Position numbers and translations under genes: made by a program. From Pseudomonas putida (GTDB lineage Bacteria; Pseudomonadota; Gammaproteobacteria; Pseudomonadales; Pseudomonadaceae): a stretch of 64,000 bases of DNA. Under the pieces are notes generated by a model. It made no database searches and was not told where the DNA came from. It saw nothing but the letters and a program-made list of their open reading frames with translations. The DNA is taken from positions 1-64,000 of the forward strand of contig NZ_MKZO01000010.1 of the NCBI RefSeq assembly GCF_001941965.1, written 5' to 3'. Shown here piece by piece: positions 32,285 to 41,689 of the stretch; position 1 is the first letter of the stretch, and every line of letters begins with the position of its first letter.

Positions 32285-33619
32285 TCAGAAAAATTCGGTG
32301 TAGCGCTGGATCTCCCAGTCGGAGACATGCCGGCTGTACTCCACCCATTCCATGCGTTTCTGGCGGATGAACTCGTCGACGATCTCGGCCCCCAGCACCT
32401 CGCGGAACAGCGGGTTGGCGGCCAGGGCGTCGGTGGCTTCCTTGAGCGACTGCGGCAGGGTCTTGATGCCGCGGGCGGCGATCTCTTCGAGGCTGAGGTT
32501 GTAGAGGTTCTCGTTGCAGACGAAGTCCGGTTCCAGCTGGCGCTCGATGCCGTCGAGGCCGGCAGCGATGATCGCGGCGGTGACCAGGTACGGGTTGCAG
32601 CCGGCATCCGGCAGGCGGAATTCGAGGCGACCATACGGCACGCGGACCATGGCCGAGCGGTTGTTGGAACCGAAGGCGACGAAGGCCGGGGCCCAGGTCG
32701 AGCCGGACAGCGAACGGCCGACGACCAGGCGCTTGTAGGAGTTCACGGTCGGCGCGGCGAAGGCGCACAGGGCCGGGCCGTGGGCCAGCAGGCCGGCGGC
32801 GAAGTGGTAGGCCAGCTTCGACAGGCCCATGCCACTCGGGTCGCTGGCATCGTGGAAGAGGTTCTTGTTGCTGGCGCTGGCGATCGACAGGTGGAAGTGC
32901 ATGCCGTTGCCGGCGCGCTTCGGATCGGGCTTGGGCATGAACGAGCAGATCATGCCCATGTCGTTGGCGATCTCGCCGGCGGCCATGCGGAAGAAGGTGA
33001 AGCGGTCGGCCGACTCCAGGGCGTCGCTGTAGGTGTAGTTGATCTCGAACTGGCCGTTGGCGTCCTCGTGGTCGATCTGGTAGATGTCGAAGCCCACCGG
33101 TTGCAGGGCTTCGGTCAGGCGCTCGAGGAATTCGCGGGAGCGGGACAGGCCCTTGTAGTCGTAGCAGGGCTTGTCGAGGTTGTCGGAGGCGTCGACCAGT
33201 TGCAGCTTGCCCCCGGCATCGCGACGGAACAGGCTGAATTCGGGTTCCAGGCCGGTGTTGAGGGTCCAGCCCTTGTCTTTCAGGCGCTCGACCTGCTGTT
33301 GCAGGACGTAGCGGGTGTCATACGGCCATGGCTCGCCGTTGACGTGACCGATGCACACGATGCGCCCGTAGCCTGGCTGCCAGGGCACCGGAATCAGGGT
33401 GGAGAGATCGCCACGGGCCATGAAGTCCGGGCCGTGGGGTTCCATGCCCATGCCGCAGATGGCGAAACCGGCAAAGCCGGCGCCATCCTCGGCGACCGCC
33501 TTGAGGCCGGTGACCGGGACGGATTTGGTCTTCGCGGCGCCATGGATATCGACGAACTGGGCCAGCACGTACTTGATGCCGTGCTGTTCGATGATGCGCT
33601 GCGTTTCAACTGGCAACAT
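32285..33619 (-). CDS. gmaS: Gamma-glutamylmethylamide synthetase (glutamine-synthetase-like)
   Basis: A 444-residue glutamine-synthetase fold protein of the GlnT/GMAS group that condenses glutamate and methylamine with ATP. It starts with the GS beta-grasp ([18 protein letters not shown]) and has catalytic segments [26 protein letters not shown] and NRSAMVRVP. Its place at the head of mgsABC, and a complete mgd operon across the regulator, makes GMAS more likely than ammonium-using GlnT. Promoter elements of sigma-54 type and an operator-like palindrome lie upstream. Confidence 0.87.
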   Translation of the reverse strand: MLPVETQRIIEQHGIKYVLAQFVDIHGAAKTKSVPVTGLKAVAEDGAGFAGFAICGMGMEPHGPDFMARGDLSTLIPVPWQPGYGRIVCIGHVNGEPWPYDTRYVLQQQVERLKDKGWTLNTGLEPEFSLFRRDAGGKLQLVDASDNLDKPCYDYKGLSRSREFLERLTEALQPVGFDIYQIDHEDANGQFEINYTYSDALESADRFTFFRMAAGEIANDMGMICSFMPKPDPKRAGNGMHFHLSIASASNKNLFHDASDPSGMGLSKLAYHFAAGLLAHGPALCAFAAPTVNSYKRLVVGRSLSGSTWAPAFVAFGSNNRSAMVRVPYGRLEFRLPDAGCNPYLVTAAIIAAGLDGIERQLEPDFVCNENLYNLSLEEIAARGIKTLPQSLKEATDALAANPLFREVLGAEIVDEFIRQKRMEWVEYSRHVSDWEIQRYTEFF

Positions 33620-33706
33620 GGGTCTTCACTCCTGGAAAAGGGCAAGGCGGTCGATAAGGCAGGAGAACAAGGTTTCTAAGCAGGTCAGGTACGGCTGATT
33701 CCATCA

Positions 33707-33723
33707 AGGAAATTTAGTTTCCT
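33707..33723. promoter_or_regulatory. Operator-like palindrome at the gmaS transcription start
   Basis: AGGAAA-TTTAG-TTTCCT is a 17-base palindrome. It covers the expected start of the minus-strand transcript from the -24/-12 element at 33732-33747. Related copies lie at 33880-33897 and 34727-34741. Confidence 0.55.
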
Positions 33724-33731
33724 GAGAGGAA

Positions 33732-33747
33732 TGCAAGGCGCTTGCCA
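33732..33747 (-). promoter_or_regulatory. Sigma-54 promoter of gmaS-mgsABC
   Basis: The minus strand reads TGGCAAGCGCCTTGCA, matching TGGCACG-N4-TTGCA at all but one position with exact GG-N10-GC spacing. Expected start is near 33720, about 100 bases upstream of the gmaS ATG. Confidence 0.8.
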
Positions 33748-33865
33748 GTTTTGAAGACACAACAGGAAATGGCCCCGGCGTTGCACCGGCCTGCTGTTTA
33801 TATGGGAAACTCTCTTTCATCCGAGGAAAGTCCCGGCCTTCGCCTGATCGCGGCCGGGATGTTTT

Positions 33866-33880
33866 GCACTTTCTCAGTGC
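33866..33880. promoter_or_regulatory. NtrC-like enhancer site
   Basis: GCACT-TTCTC-AGTGC is a perfect inverted repeat fitting the NtrC consensus GCACY-N5-RGTGC. It lies about 120 bases upstream of the sigma-54 -24 box of gmaS, a usual enhancer position. Confidence 0.6.
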
Positions 33881-33897
33881 GAAATTAATTTTCCTGA
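33880..33897. promoter_or_regulatory. Second operator-like site, before the regulator gene
   Basis: GAAATTAATTTTCCTGA (33881-33897) matches 15 of 17 bases of GAAATTTAGTTTCCTGA at 33709-33725. It lies 28 bases before the XRE-cupin start, suggesting autoregulation. It also touches the NtrC-like site. Confidence 0.5.
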
Positions 33898-33924
33898 ACC
33901 GAAAACAAGCAGGATTGACCGACC

Positions 33925-34518
33925 GTGACCACCGAGAACCCACCCCGCCTGCGCCTGGAGCAATACCTGGGCATGCAGATTCGCCGCGAGCGCCAGGCCC
34001 AGGAACTGAAACTGGCGGATGTGGCGCGCATCGCCGGGATCAGCCAGGGCATGTTGAGCAAGATCGAGAACGCCCAGGTCTCCACCAGCCTGGATATCCT
34101 CAGCCGCCTGTGCGACGTGCTGGGCATGCCCATGTCCAAGCTGTTCAGCCAGTACGACCAGCCCGATGGCAGCGCGATCCTGGTCAAGGCTGGCGAGGGG
34201 ATGGAGGTGGTGCGGCGCGGGACCGAGAAGGGACATACCTATCAACTGCTCAACCACACCCGCGGGCCGAAGAAGAACTTCGAGGCGTACATGGTGAGCA
34301 TGGATGACGCGAGCGAGGAGTTTCCGACCTTCGCTCATCCGGGTACCGAGTTTTTGCATCTGCTGGAGGGCGAGTTGGTGTACCGGCATGGCAACCAGCT
34401 CTATCACATGCAGGCCGGTGACAGCCTGACCTTCGATGGTGATGTGCCCCATGGGCCGGAGAAGCTGGTGCAGGTGCCGATCAAGTTGTTGTCGATCATG
34501 AACTATGGGAATGACTGA
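33925..34518 (+). CDS. XRE-cupin transcriptional regulator of the methylamine cluster
   Basis: A 197-residue protein with an HTH_3 (Cro/C1-type) domain at about 17-72 (KLADVARIAGISQGMLSKIENAQ) and a C-terminal cupin domain (about 110-190; HPGTEFLHLLEGELVYRHG, PHGPEK) that would bind a small effector. It sits between the two divergent operons of the N-methylglutamate pathway and is the obvious candidate for the GGAAW-N5-WTTCC palindromes. The effector may be a pathway intermediate such as N-methylglutamate or gamma-glutamylmethylamide (inference). The GTG start is uncertain. Confidence 0.87.
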   Translation: MTTENPPRLRLEQYLGMQIRRERQAQELKLADVARIAGISQGMLSKIENAQVSTSLDILSRLCDVLGMPMSKLFSQYDQPDGSAILVKAGEGMEVVRRGTEKGHTYQLLNHTRGPKKNFEAYMVSMDDASEEFPTFAHPGTEFLHLLEGELVYRHGNQLYHMQAGDSLTFDGDVPHGPEKLVQVPIKLLSIMNYGND

Positions 34519-34535
34519 ACTTCTCTAGTGCCCTT

Positions 34536-34623
34536 CAGGGCCTCATCGCTGGCAAGCCAGCTCCCACAGGTTCAGCGGTGCATGCAATCCCTGTGGGAGC
34601 TGGCTTGCCAACGATGAGGCCCT
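34536..34623. repeat. Inverted REP pair
   Basis: Head-to-head REP copies flanked by AGGGCCTC/GAGGCCCT. The right copy has one change (CCAACGATG). It separates the regulator gene from the purU promoter region. Confidence 0.9.
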
Positions 34624-34688
34624 AAACCCCACCACAAAAATCCCCTGCCTTTCAGTTTCCTCCCAAGATAAAAATTTTCCCCACAGGC

Positions 34689-34717
34689 TAGACCTGCACC
34701 TTCCTTTCGCCTATAAA
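34689..34717 (+). promoter_or_regulatory. Sigma-70 type promoter of purU-folD-mgdABCD
   Basis: TAGACC (34689-34694) and TATAAA (34712-34717) are separated by 17 bases. The expected start near 34724 is directly followed by the palindrome at 34727-34741. Confidence 0.5.
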
Positions 34718-34726
34718 AGCGCAAAA

Positions 34727-34741
34727 GGAATATTTTATTCC
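34727..34741. promoter_or_regulatory. Third operator-like palindrome, at the purU start region
   Basis: GGAATA-TTT-TATTCC is a perfect palindrome sharing the GGAAW-N5-WTTCC pattern with the sites near gmaS. It lies just after the expected transcription start of the plus-strand operon. Confidence 0.5.
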
Positions 34742-34833
34742 CACCAATAAATAATCTTCACCGACAAAACCTCGCTTCACCGCTGAAATTTCCGCCTTGC
34801 GACCGCTGCCGCCACTTCATCCGAGGACCCGAA

Positions 34834-35700
34834 ATGCATCACGCCACCAGCCACTACATCCTCAAGATCAGCTGTCCGGCCACCTCCGGCATCGTCGCGG
34901 CGGTCACCACCTACCTGGCGGAAAAAGGTTGCTACATCAGCGAGATGTCGCAGTTCGACGACGACACCAGCGGGCGCTTCTTCATGCGTGCGGTGTTCCG
35001 TTTCAACGACAACTACCAAGGCGACATCGACGAAGTCGAGCAAGGCTTCGACAGCGTGGCCCAGCGCCTCGACATGGACTGGAGCCTGCACGGCAGCACC
35101 CAGCCGATGCGCGTGCTGCTGATGGTCAGCAAGTACGACCACTGCCTGGCCAACCTGCTCTACCGCCACCACAAGGGCGAGATGGACATGCAGATCACCG
35201 CCATCGTCTCCAACCACCTCGACCTGCGGCCCATGGCCGAGCGCGAGGGCATCCGTTTCATCTACCTGCCCGTGACCAAGGACACCAAGTCGCAACAGGA
35301 AGCCGCCCTGCTGCAGATCGTCGAGGAAACCGGCACCGAACTGGTGGTCCTCGCCCGCTACATGCAGATCCTTTCCGATGACCTCTGCAAACAGCTTGCC
35401 GGGCGCGCCATCAATATCCACCACTCGTTCCTGCCCGGCTTCAAGGGCGCCAAGCCGTACCACCAGGCCTACGCCCGCGGCGTCAAGCTGATCGGCGCCA
35501 CCGCCCACTACGTCACTTCCGACCTCGACGAAGGCCCGATCATCGAGCAGGAAGTGCAGCGCGTGGACCACGCCTACCTCGCCGACGACCTGGTGTCGGT
35601 CGGCCGCGATACCGAAACCGTGGCCCTGTCCAAGGCGGTGAAATACCACCTCGAGCACCGGGTATTCCTCAATGGCGACCGTACGGTGATCTTCCGGTGA
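34834..35700 (+). CDS. purU: Formyltetrahydrofolate deformylase
   Basis: A 288-residue hydrolase turning 10-formyl-THF into formate and THF. It has an N-terminal ACT domain (about 8-85) and a formyl-transferase domain with [22 protein letters not shown] and catalytic His and Asp in [11 protein letters not shown]. First gene of purU-folD-mgdABCD. In this context it disposes of the C1 unit made from methylamine and regenerates free THF. Its end overlaps folD by four bases (GTGA), so translation is coupled. Confidence 0.93.
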   Translation: MHHATSHYILKISCPATSGIVAAVTTYLAEKGCYISEMSQFDDDTSGRFFMRAVFRFNDNYQGDIDEVEQGFDSVAQRLDMDWSLHGSTQPMRVLLMVSKYDHCLANLLYRHHKGEMDMQITAIVSNHLDLRPMAEREGIRFIYLPVTKDTKSQQEAALLQIVEETGTELVVLARYMQILSDDLCKQLAGRAINIHHSFLPGFKGAKPYHQAYARGVKLIGATAHYVTSDLDEGPIIEQEVQRVDHAYLADDLVSVGRDTETVALSKAVKYHLEHRVFLNGDRTVIFR

Positions 35701-36590
35701 ATACTCCAGCCCCCATCAAGTTGATCGACGGCAAGGCCGCCGCCGCCCGCGTGATCGCGGAAGTGAAGACCCAGGTCGAAGACATGAAGGCCAAGGGCAT
35801 CGCCCCGGCACTGACGGTGATCCTCGTCGGCCAGGACCCGGCCAGCCAGGTCTACGTGCGCAACAAGGTACTGCGCGCCGAGGAATGCGGCATTCGCTCC
35901 GAAGAGCACAAGCTGCCGGCGGACACCAGCGAAGCCACTCTGCTCGCCCTGATCGGCGAACTGAACGCCGACGACAGCGTCCACGGCATCCTCGTGCAAC
36001 TGCCGCTGCCGGCCCATATCGATGAAACCCGCGTGCTCCAGGCCATCGACCCGCGCAAGGACGTCGACGGCTTCCACGCCGAGAACGTCGGCGGCCTCAG
36101 CCAGGGCCGCGACGTGCTCACCCCCTGCACCCCCGCCGGCTGCATGCGCCTGCTGGAAGACAGCATCGGCGACCTCAGCGGCAAGCACGCGGTGGTGATC
36201 GGCCGCTCGAACATCGTCGGCAAGCCCATGGCCGCCCTGCTGCTCAAGGCCCATTGCACGGTGACCGTGGTCCACTCGCGCAGCGCCAACCTGAAGGAAC
36301 TGTGCCGCCAGGCGGACATCGTCGTCGCCGCCGTCGGCCGCCCGCGCCTGGTGGACGCCGACTGGCTCAAGCCCGGCGCCGTGGTGATCGATGTCGGCAT
36401 CAACCGCATCACCGAGGGCGAGCGCTCGCGACTGGTGGGTGACGTCGACTTCGACAGCGCCCTGCCCAAGGTGGCGGCCATCACCCCGGTACCCGGTGGC
36501 GTCGGCCCGATGACCATCGCCTTCCTGATGAAAAACACCCTGACCGCCGCACGCCTGCAGCAGGAGGCCCCATGCCCTTCAATCTCCTGA
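35697..36590 (+). CDS. folD: Methylene-THF dehydrogenase / methenyl-THF cyclohydrolase
   Basis: A 297-residue bifunctional enzyme oxidising 5,10-methylene-THF to 10-formyl-THF via methenyl-THF. Signatures include [13 protein letters not shown] (catalytic Lys in the second half), [20 protein letters not shown] and the Rossmann segment [13 protein letters not shown]. It is probably a pathway-dedicated copy, since growth normally uses a separate folD elsewhere (inference). It starts with GTG inside purU's end and its last 19 bases overlap mgdA. Confidence 0.93.
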   Translation: MNTPAPIKLIDGKAAAARVIAEVKTQVEDMKAKGIAPALTVILVGQDPASQVYVRNKVLRAEECGIRSEEHKLPADTSEATLLALIGELNADDSVHGILVQLPLPAHIDETRVLQAIDPRKDVDGFHAENVGGLSQGRDVLTPCTPAGCMRLLEDSIGDLSGKHAVVIGRSNIVGKPMAALLLKAHCTVTVVHSRSANLKELCRQADIVVAAVGRPRLVDADWLKPGAVVIDVGINRITEGERSRLVGDVDFDSALPKVAAITPVPGGVGPMTIAFLMKNTLTAARLQQEAPCPSIS

Positions 36591-37813
36591 AATACGGCCT
36601 GAGTTCCGAGTACCCGGCGGAGGTCGACCTGCCGCCGCCGACCGAGCTGAAGTCTTCCTACGACGTGGTGATCATCGGCGCCGGCGGCCATGGCCTGGCC
36701 ATCGCCTACTACCTGTCGAAGTACCACGGCATCACCAATGTCGCGGTGCTGGAGAAGTCCTACCTGGGTGGCGGCAACACCGCGCGCAACACCGCGGTGA
36801 TCCGCTCCAACTACCTGACCAGCGAAGGCGTGCGCTTCTATATCGAGTCGGTGCGGATGTTCCAGGAGCTGTCCAACGAGTTCGACTTCAACATCATGTA
36901 TTCCGAACGCGGCCAACTGACCCTGGCCCACACCGACGCCACGGTGCGCGCCTTCCGCCAGCGTGCGGAAGTGAACAAGCATTTCGGCGGACGCACCGAG
37001 ATGATCGACCGCCAGCAGATCCGCGAACTGGTGCCGAGCCTGAACCTCGACCCGGGCCATATCCCGGTGCTCGCCGGCCTCTGGCATATCGACGGCGCCA
37101 CCGCCCGCCACGACGCCGTGGCCTGGGGCTACGCCAAGCAGGCGGCCAAGCGCGGGGTGGAAATCCACCAGCTCACCGAAGTCCAGGACCTGGTCATCGA
37201 GAACGGCCGCATCACCGCGGTGAAGACCAATCGCGGCACGGTGAAATGCGGTTGCGCGGTGCAGGCCATCGCCGGCGCCAGCTCGCTGATGCTGAAGAAA
37301 GCCGGGATCCGCGCACCGATCCACACCTACCCGTTGCAGGCCATGGTCACCCAGCCGTTCAAGCCGTTCCTCGATCCGCTGGTCAGTTCCTCCGCCCTGC
37401 ACTGCTACGTGCAGCAGACCAGCCGCGGCGAGATCGTCTTCGGCGGCGGCTCCGACCCGTACCCGCTGTACAACACCCGCTCGACCCTGGACCTCAAGGA
37501 AAGCCTGCTGGCCCACGCCATCGAGATGTTCCCGTTCATGGCCAACGCCAAGCTGATGCGCCAGTGGGCCGGGATCACCGACATGACCCCGGACTACAGC
37601 CCGATCATGGGCCTGTCGCCGGTGAAAAATTACTACCTCGACGCCGGCTGGGGCACCTGGGGCTTCAAGGCCACGCCGATCTGCGGCAAGACCATGGCCG
37701 AGCTGGTCGCCAGCGGCGGCCGCGTGCCGGAGCTGATCAAGCCGTTCGCCCTGGAGCGCTTCAGCACCTTCCAGCAGGTCAACGAAATGGGCGCCACTGC
37801 GGCCAGCCACTAA
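36572..37813 (+). CDS. mgdA: N-methylglutamate dehydrogenase subunit A (sarcosine-oxidase beta-like)
   Basis: A 413-residue FAD-dependent oxidase/dehydrogenase homologous to the beta subunit of heterotetrameric sarcosine oxidase. The dinucleotide motif [18 protein letters not shown] is near residue 30, and the [13 protein letters not shown] segment and C-terminal [20 protein letters not shown] are typical. In this cluster the substrate should be N-methylglutamate instead of sarcosine, as no glyA or serine-deaminase gene accompanies it but mgs and gmaS do. Confidence 0.88.
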   Translation: MPFNLLKYGLSSEYPAEVDLPPPTELKSSYDVVIIGAGGHGLAIAYYLSKYHGITNVAVLEKSYLGGGNTARNTAVIRSNYLTSEGVRFYIESVRMFQELSNEFDFNIMYSERGQLTLAHTDATVRAFRQRAEVNKHFGGRTEMIDRQQIRELVPSLNLDPGHIPVLAGLWHIDGATARHDAVAWGYAKQAAKRGVEIHQLTEVQDLVIENGRITAVKTNRGTVKCGCAVQAIAGASSLMLKKAGIRAPIHTYPLQAMVTQPFKPFLDPLVSSSALHCYVQQTSRGEIVFGGGSDPYPLYNTRSTLDLKESLLAHAIEMFPFMANAKLMRQWAGITDMTPDYSPIMGLSPVKNYYLDAGWGTWGFKATPICGKTMAELVASGGRVPELIKPFALERFSTFQQVNEMGATAASH

Positions 37814-37823
37814 GGGGAATGCC

Positions 37824-38123
37824 ATGAAGATCATGAATTGCCCGCTCAACGGGCCGAGAAACATCAGCGAGTTCACCTACGGCGGCGAGTTCAAGGTGAT
37901 GCCCGACCCGGCCACCTGCAGCGACGCCGAGTGGGCCGACTACGTGTTCAACAGCGACAACGAGGCCGGGGTGGTGCGCGATTGGTGGATGCACAACGCC
38001 TCCAGCTACTGGTTCCTCGCCGAACGGCACACGGTCACCGACCAGATCATCCGCACCTTCGACGCGAAGGAAGTGTTCAACCAGCGGGTCGAGTTCACGG
38101 CCCATGAGGAGGGTGTCGCATGA
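37824..38123 (+). CDS. mgdB: N-methylglutamate dehydrogenase subunit B (SoxD-like)
   Basis: A 99-residue delta subunit. MKIMNCPLNGPRNISEFTYGG carries the Cys used for zinc in SoxD-type proteins, with nearby histidines in WWMHNASSYWFLAERH. It starts 10 bases after mgdA and overlaps mgdC by four bases (ATGA). It stabilises the complex; zinc binding is known for sarcosine oxidase and inferred here. Confidence 0.87.
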   Translation: MKIMNCPLNGPRNISEFTYGGEFKVMPDPATCSDAEWADYVFNSDNEAGVVRDWWMHNASSYWFLAERHTVTDQIIRTFDAKEVFNQRVEFTAHEEGVA

Positions 38124-41017
38124 GCCGCCTGGCCGCCCCGATGGGCCTGCTGATCGACCGCGATCAGCCCCTGCGTTTCAGTTTCGACGGCACCGACTAC
38201 CAGGGCTTCGCCGGCGACAGCATCGCCAGCGCTCTGCTCGCCAATGGCCGCTGGCTGCTGTCGCGCTCGTTCAAGTACCACCGCCCCCGTGGCCCGCTGA
38301 CCATGGCCGGGCAGGATGCCAACACCCTGGTGCAACTGCCGGACGAGCCCAATGTGCTGGCCGACGCCCAGGGGCTGGCGGCCGGGATGACCGTCACCGG
38401 GCAGAACTTCAACGGCTCGCTGGACAGCGACCGCGACGCCTACCTCGGCAAGTTCTCGCGCTTCATGCCGGTGGGTTTCTACTACCGCTCGTTCTTCAAG
38501 CCCAAGGGCATGTGGAAGATCTGGGAGCCGCTGATTCGCAAGAAGGCGGGTCTCGGGGTGCTGGATCTGAACTTCAAGCCGCAGTACTACGACAAGGCTT
38601 ATCTTTTTGTTGATGTGGCTGTGATCGGTGCGGGGCCGGCAGGTTTGAGCGCTGCGCTCACCGCCGCCAATGCCGGCGCGCGGGTGCTGCTGATCGAACA
38701 GCAGGCGGTGCTCGGCGGCTCGCTGACCTACGCCCGCTTCGACGCCGAAGGCCAGCGCGCCGATGCCCTGCGCCGCGAGTTGCTCAGTGCCGTGCAAGGC
38801 CACGCCAATATCCAGGTGCTGACCCAGGCCACCTGCAACGCCTGGTTTACCGACAACTACCTGCCGGTGATCCAGGGCAAGCGCCTGTACAAGGTGCGGG
38901 CCAAACAATGCATCGTCGCCGCCGGGTCCTTCGACCAGCCGGTGGTGTTCCGCAACAACGACCTGCCGGGCGTGATGCTCGCCAGCGCGGCGCAGCGCCT
39001 GATGAAGCTGTATGCGGTGAAGCCGGGCAAATGTGGCGTGGTGCTGACCGGCAACGATGACGGCTATCTCGCTGCACTCGATCTGGCGGATCAGGGCGTG
39101 CAGGTCGCCGCGCTGGTGGACATGCGTGTGCAGCCCGCCGATGTGGCGCTGAAAGTGGCGCTGGAGAAACGCGGGATTCCGGTGCACCTGGGCAGCACGG
39201 TGTACGAGGCGCAGCACGAGAAAGGCATGCGTCATGTCAGCGGCGTGGAAATTCGCCGCATCACCGCCCAAGGCCAGGTGGCCGAGCAGGGGCTGAGCCT
39301 GGCGTGCGACCTGCTGTGCATGTCGGCGGGATATATGCCGGTCTATCAGTTGCTGTGCCAGGCCGGCGGCAAGCTGGCGTATGACGAACAGCGTGCGGAG
39401 TTCGCCATCAGCGGTCTGCCGGACGGACTGACAGTCGCCGGCTCGGTGAATGGTCGTCATCAACTGGACAACGTGCTGCTGGATGGCAGCCGGGTTGCCG
39501 CTGCCGCCGTGCAGGCGTTGGGGCTGGAGCCCGGCGTGGGCGCTGCCGAGTTTACCGGTGAGGCGCGGGTCAACTTCGAATGGCCGATCTTCGCCCACCC
39601 GAAAGGCAAGGATTTCGTCGACTTCGACGAGGACCTGCAGGTGCGCGATATCGTCAACGCCACCCGCCATGGCTATCGCGATGTGCAACTGGTCAAGCGC
39701 TTCTCCACCGTGGGCATGGGCCCGTCGCAAGGTCGTCATTCGGCGCTGCCGACGGCGCGCCTGGTGGCCCAGGCGACCAAGCGCAGCATCAGCGAAACCG
39801 GGGTGACCACGGCGCGTCCGCCGTTCGAGGCGGAGAAGCTGGCGCACGTCGCCGGGCGAGCCTTCGATCCGTATCGCCAGACCGCCATGCACAGCCGCCA
39901 TGTCGCGGCGGGTGCCAAGCTGATGCCTGCCGGCATCTGGCAGCGTCCGGCCTACTACGGCAAGCCGGGTGAGCGCGAGCGCTGCATGCAGGAAGAAGTG
40001 CGGCATGTGCGGGAGAGGGTCGGCCTGATCGACGTCTCGACCCTGGGCGGCCTCGACGTACGCGGCCCGGATGCCGCCGAACTGCTGGAGCGCATGTACA
40101 CCATGCCGTTCAAGAAGCAGCCGGTGGGCCGGACCCGCTATGGCCTCATGACCAACGAACATGGCGTGGTGATCGACGACGGCGTGATCGCCCGTCTGTC
40201 CGAGCGGCATTTCTACGTGACCGCCACCACCAGCGGCGTCGATCGCATCTATCAGCAGATGCTCAAGTGGAACGCGCAATGGCGCCTGGATGTGGATATC
40301 GCCAACGTGACCGCAGCGCTGGCGGCGGTGAACGTGGCCGGGCCGTTGTCGCGTAAGGTGATGGAAAAGATCTGCAGCGATGTGGACCTGTCGGCGGAAG
40401 GCTTCCCTTATCTCGGCGTGCGCACTGGCAGCGTATCGGGGGTTCCGGCGCGCTTGATGCGGGTCGGTTTCGTCGGCGAGCTGGGCTATGAGATCCACGT
40501 GCCGGCGCGACATGGCGGCAAGCTCTGGGATGTACTGATGGAGGCCGGGGCCGAGTTCGGGATTCGTCCGTTCGGCGTGGAAAGCCAGCGCTTGCTGCGC
40601 CTGGAAAAGGGCCACGTGATCATCAGCCAGGACACCGATGGCATGACCCATCCGGGGGAGATCGACATGCAGTGGGCGATCGGCCGGAAGAAGCCGTTCT
40701 TCGTCGGCAAACGCTCCATCGAGATCCTCGAGCGCCAGCCGCTCAAGCGCAAGCTGGTGGGGTTCAGCCTGCCCAAGGGCAGTTTGCAGCCGCTGGAAGG
40801 CCACCTGGTGCTGAGCGGTGCGGATATCAGCGGTAACGTCACCTCCTGCGAATACTCCGCGACCCTCGGGCAGATCATTGGCCTGGCCTATGCCGGTGCC
40901 GATCAGGCTGAGCCCGGGATGCGCATTCCGATCCGCGTGGAGGGTGGCGAAATCGTCCAGGCGACCGTAGTCAAACTGCCGTTCTTCGATCCCGACAACC
41001 AGCGCCAGGAGCTCTGA
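38120..41017 (+). CDS. mgdC: N-methylglutamate dehydrogenase subunit C (SoxA-like, folate-binding)
   Basis: A 965-residue alpha subunit. Order: an N-terminal Fer2_4-type domain (about 15-110), a dinucleotide-binding flavoprotein domain beginning VAVIGAGPAGLSAALTAANAG near residue 173, and a C-terminal aminomethyltransferase (GCV_T) domain from about 580 that binds tetrahydrofolate (GVESQRLLRLEKGHVIISQDTDG). The folate domain is why oxidation can deliver the methyl carbon as 5,10-methylene-THF, the substrate of the co-transcribed folD. Length equals that of SoxA. Confidence 0.9.
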   Translation: MSRLAAPMGLLIDRDQPLRFSFDGTDYQGFAGDSIASALLANGRWLLSRSFKYHRPRGPLTMAGQDANTLVQLPDEPNVLADAQGLAAGMTVTGQNFNGSLDSDRDAYLGKFSRFMPVGFYYRSFFKPKGMWKIWEPLIRKKAGLGVLDLNFKPQYYDKAYLFVDVAVIGAGPAGLSAALTAANAGARVLLIEQQAVLGGSLTYARFDAEGQRADALRRELLSAVQGHANIQVLTQATCNAWFTDNYLPVIQGKRLYKVRAKQCIVAAGSFDQPVVFRNNDLPGVMLASAAQRLMKLYAVKPGKCGVVLTGNDDGYLAALDLADQGVQVAALVDMRVQPADVALKVALEKRGIPVHLGSTVYEAQHEKGMRHVSGVEIRRITAQGQVAEQGLSLACDLLCMSAGYMPVYQLLCQAGGKLAYDEQRAEFAISGLPDGLTVAGSVNGRHQLDNVLLDGSRVAAAAVQALGLEPGVGAAEFTGEARVNFEWPIFAHPKGKDFVDFDEDLQVRDIVNATRHGYRDVQLVKRFSTVGMGPSQGRHSALPTARLVAQATKRSISETGVTTARPPFEAEKLAHVAGRAFDPYRQTAMHSRHVAAGAKLMPAGIWQRPAYYGKPGERERCMQEEVRHVRERVGLIDVSTLGGLDVRGPDAAELLERMYTMPFKKQPVGRTRYGLMTNEHGVVIDDGVIARLSERHFYVTATTSGVDRIYQQMLKWNAQWRLDVDIANVTAALAAVNVAGPLSRKVMEKICSDVDLSAEGFPYLGVRTGSVSGVPARLMRVGFVGELGYEIHVPARHGGKLWDVLMEAGAEFGIRPFGVESQRLLRLEKGHVIISQDTDGMTHPGEIDMQWAIGRKKPFFVGKRSIEILERQPLKRKLVGFSLPKGSLQPLEGHLVLSGADISGNVTSCEYSATLGQIIGLAYAGADQAEPGMRIPIRVEGGEIVQATVVKLPFFDPDNQRQEL

Positions 41018-41020
41018 GCC

Positions 41021-41590
41021 ATGACCAGTCTCAATCCTATCGAGCGCTGCGCGCTCATCGACCTGACCGATCTGCCACGGGTGGGTTTCCGTGGCGTGGA
41101 TGCCGCAGGGTGGCTGACGGCGCGAGGCTACTCGCTGCCATCGGCGCCCAATCAAGCGGTGGCCTGTGACGATGGAACCCTGGTGGCGCGGTTGTCGCAG
41201 ACCGAGTATTTCCTGCTGGGCAGCCTGGCGGACCGGGGGCAGCGGATTGCCACGGAAGAAGCAGGCTGGGTGTTGGGCGAGGAGCGCAACTACCTGCTGC
41301 CGAGGCAGGACAGCCATGCCTGGTTGCAACTGTCCGGGAAACATGTGGCCGAGGTGATGGCGAAGATCTGCGGCGTGGACCTGCGGGCCGAGGCGTTCCC
41401 GGTGGGGAGCGTGGCGCAGACTTCGGTGGCGCGGTTGAACGTGATCGTGATCAATGCCGGGAGTGCGGAATTGGCGAAGTTCTATCTGCTGTGTGATCGG
41501 GCTTCGGTGGAGTATTTCCAGGGTGCGGTGCTGGATGCCATGGGGGAGTTTGGTGGGGTGCCGGTAGCTCTGGAGAACTTGCTCGGCTGA
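41021..41590 (+). CDS. mgdD: N-methylglutamate dehydrogenase subunit D (SoxG-like)
   Basis: A 189-residue gamma subunit of the sarcosine-oxidase type, with a GCV_T-like fold. Typical stretches are RCALIDLTDLPRVGFRG and LPRQDSHAWLQLSGKHVAEVMAKICGVDL. It follows mgdC by three bases and ends the operon, before a degenerate REP unit. Confidence 0.85.
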   Translation: MTSLNPIERCALIDLTDLPRVGFRGVDAAGWLTARGYSLPSAPNQAVACDDGTLVARLSQTEYFLLGSLADRGQRIATEEAGWVLGEERNYLLPRQDSHAWLQLSGKHVAEVMAKICGVDLRAEAFPVGSVAQTSVARLNVIVINAGSAELAKFYLLCDRASVEYFQGAVLDAMGEFGGVPVALENLLG

Positions 41591-41602
41591 TGTGTCGTTG
41601 AG

Positions 41603-41669
41603 CCCCACAGGTTCGGCGGTACACGCGGACCCTGTGGGAGCTGGCGTTGCCAGCGATGAGGCCCGCCCA
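41603..41669. repeat. Degenerate REP unit
   Basis: The right copy is almost complete but has one extra G in its core (GGCGTTGCC). The left copy keeps only CCCCACAGG. It is a decayed REP pair. Confidence 0.75.
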
Positions 41670-41689
41670 GTCACCACAGGACTTCAACC

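Noticed and set aside
36572..41590. Sarcosine oxidase soxBDAG operon
   Set aside because: The subunits are homologous, but gmaS and mgsABC adjoin and glyA/sdaB are missing, which points to N-methylglutamate dehydrogenase.
38006..41677. A 1223-codon open frame on the minus strand opposite mgdC
   Set aside because: It mirrors the plus-strand gene in a high-GC region where stop codons are rare, and has low-complexity His/Gln/Arg composition. mgdB, mgdC and mgdD fit known families over their full length.
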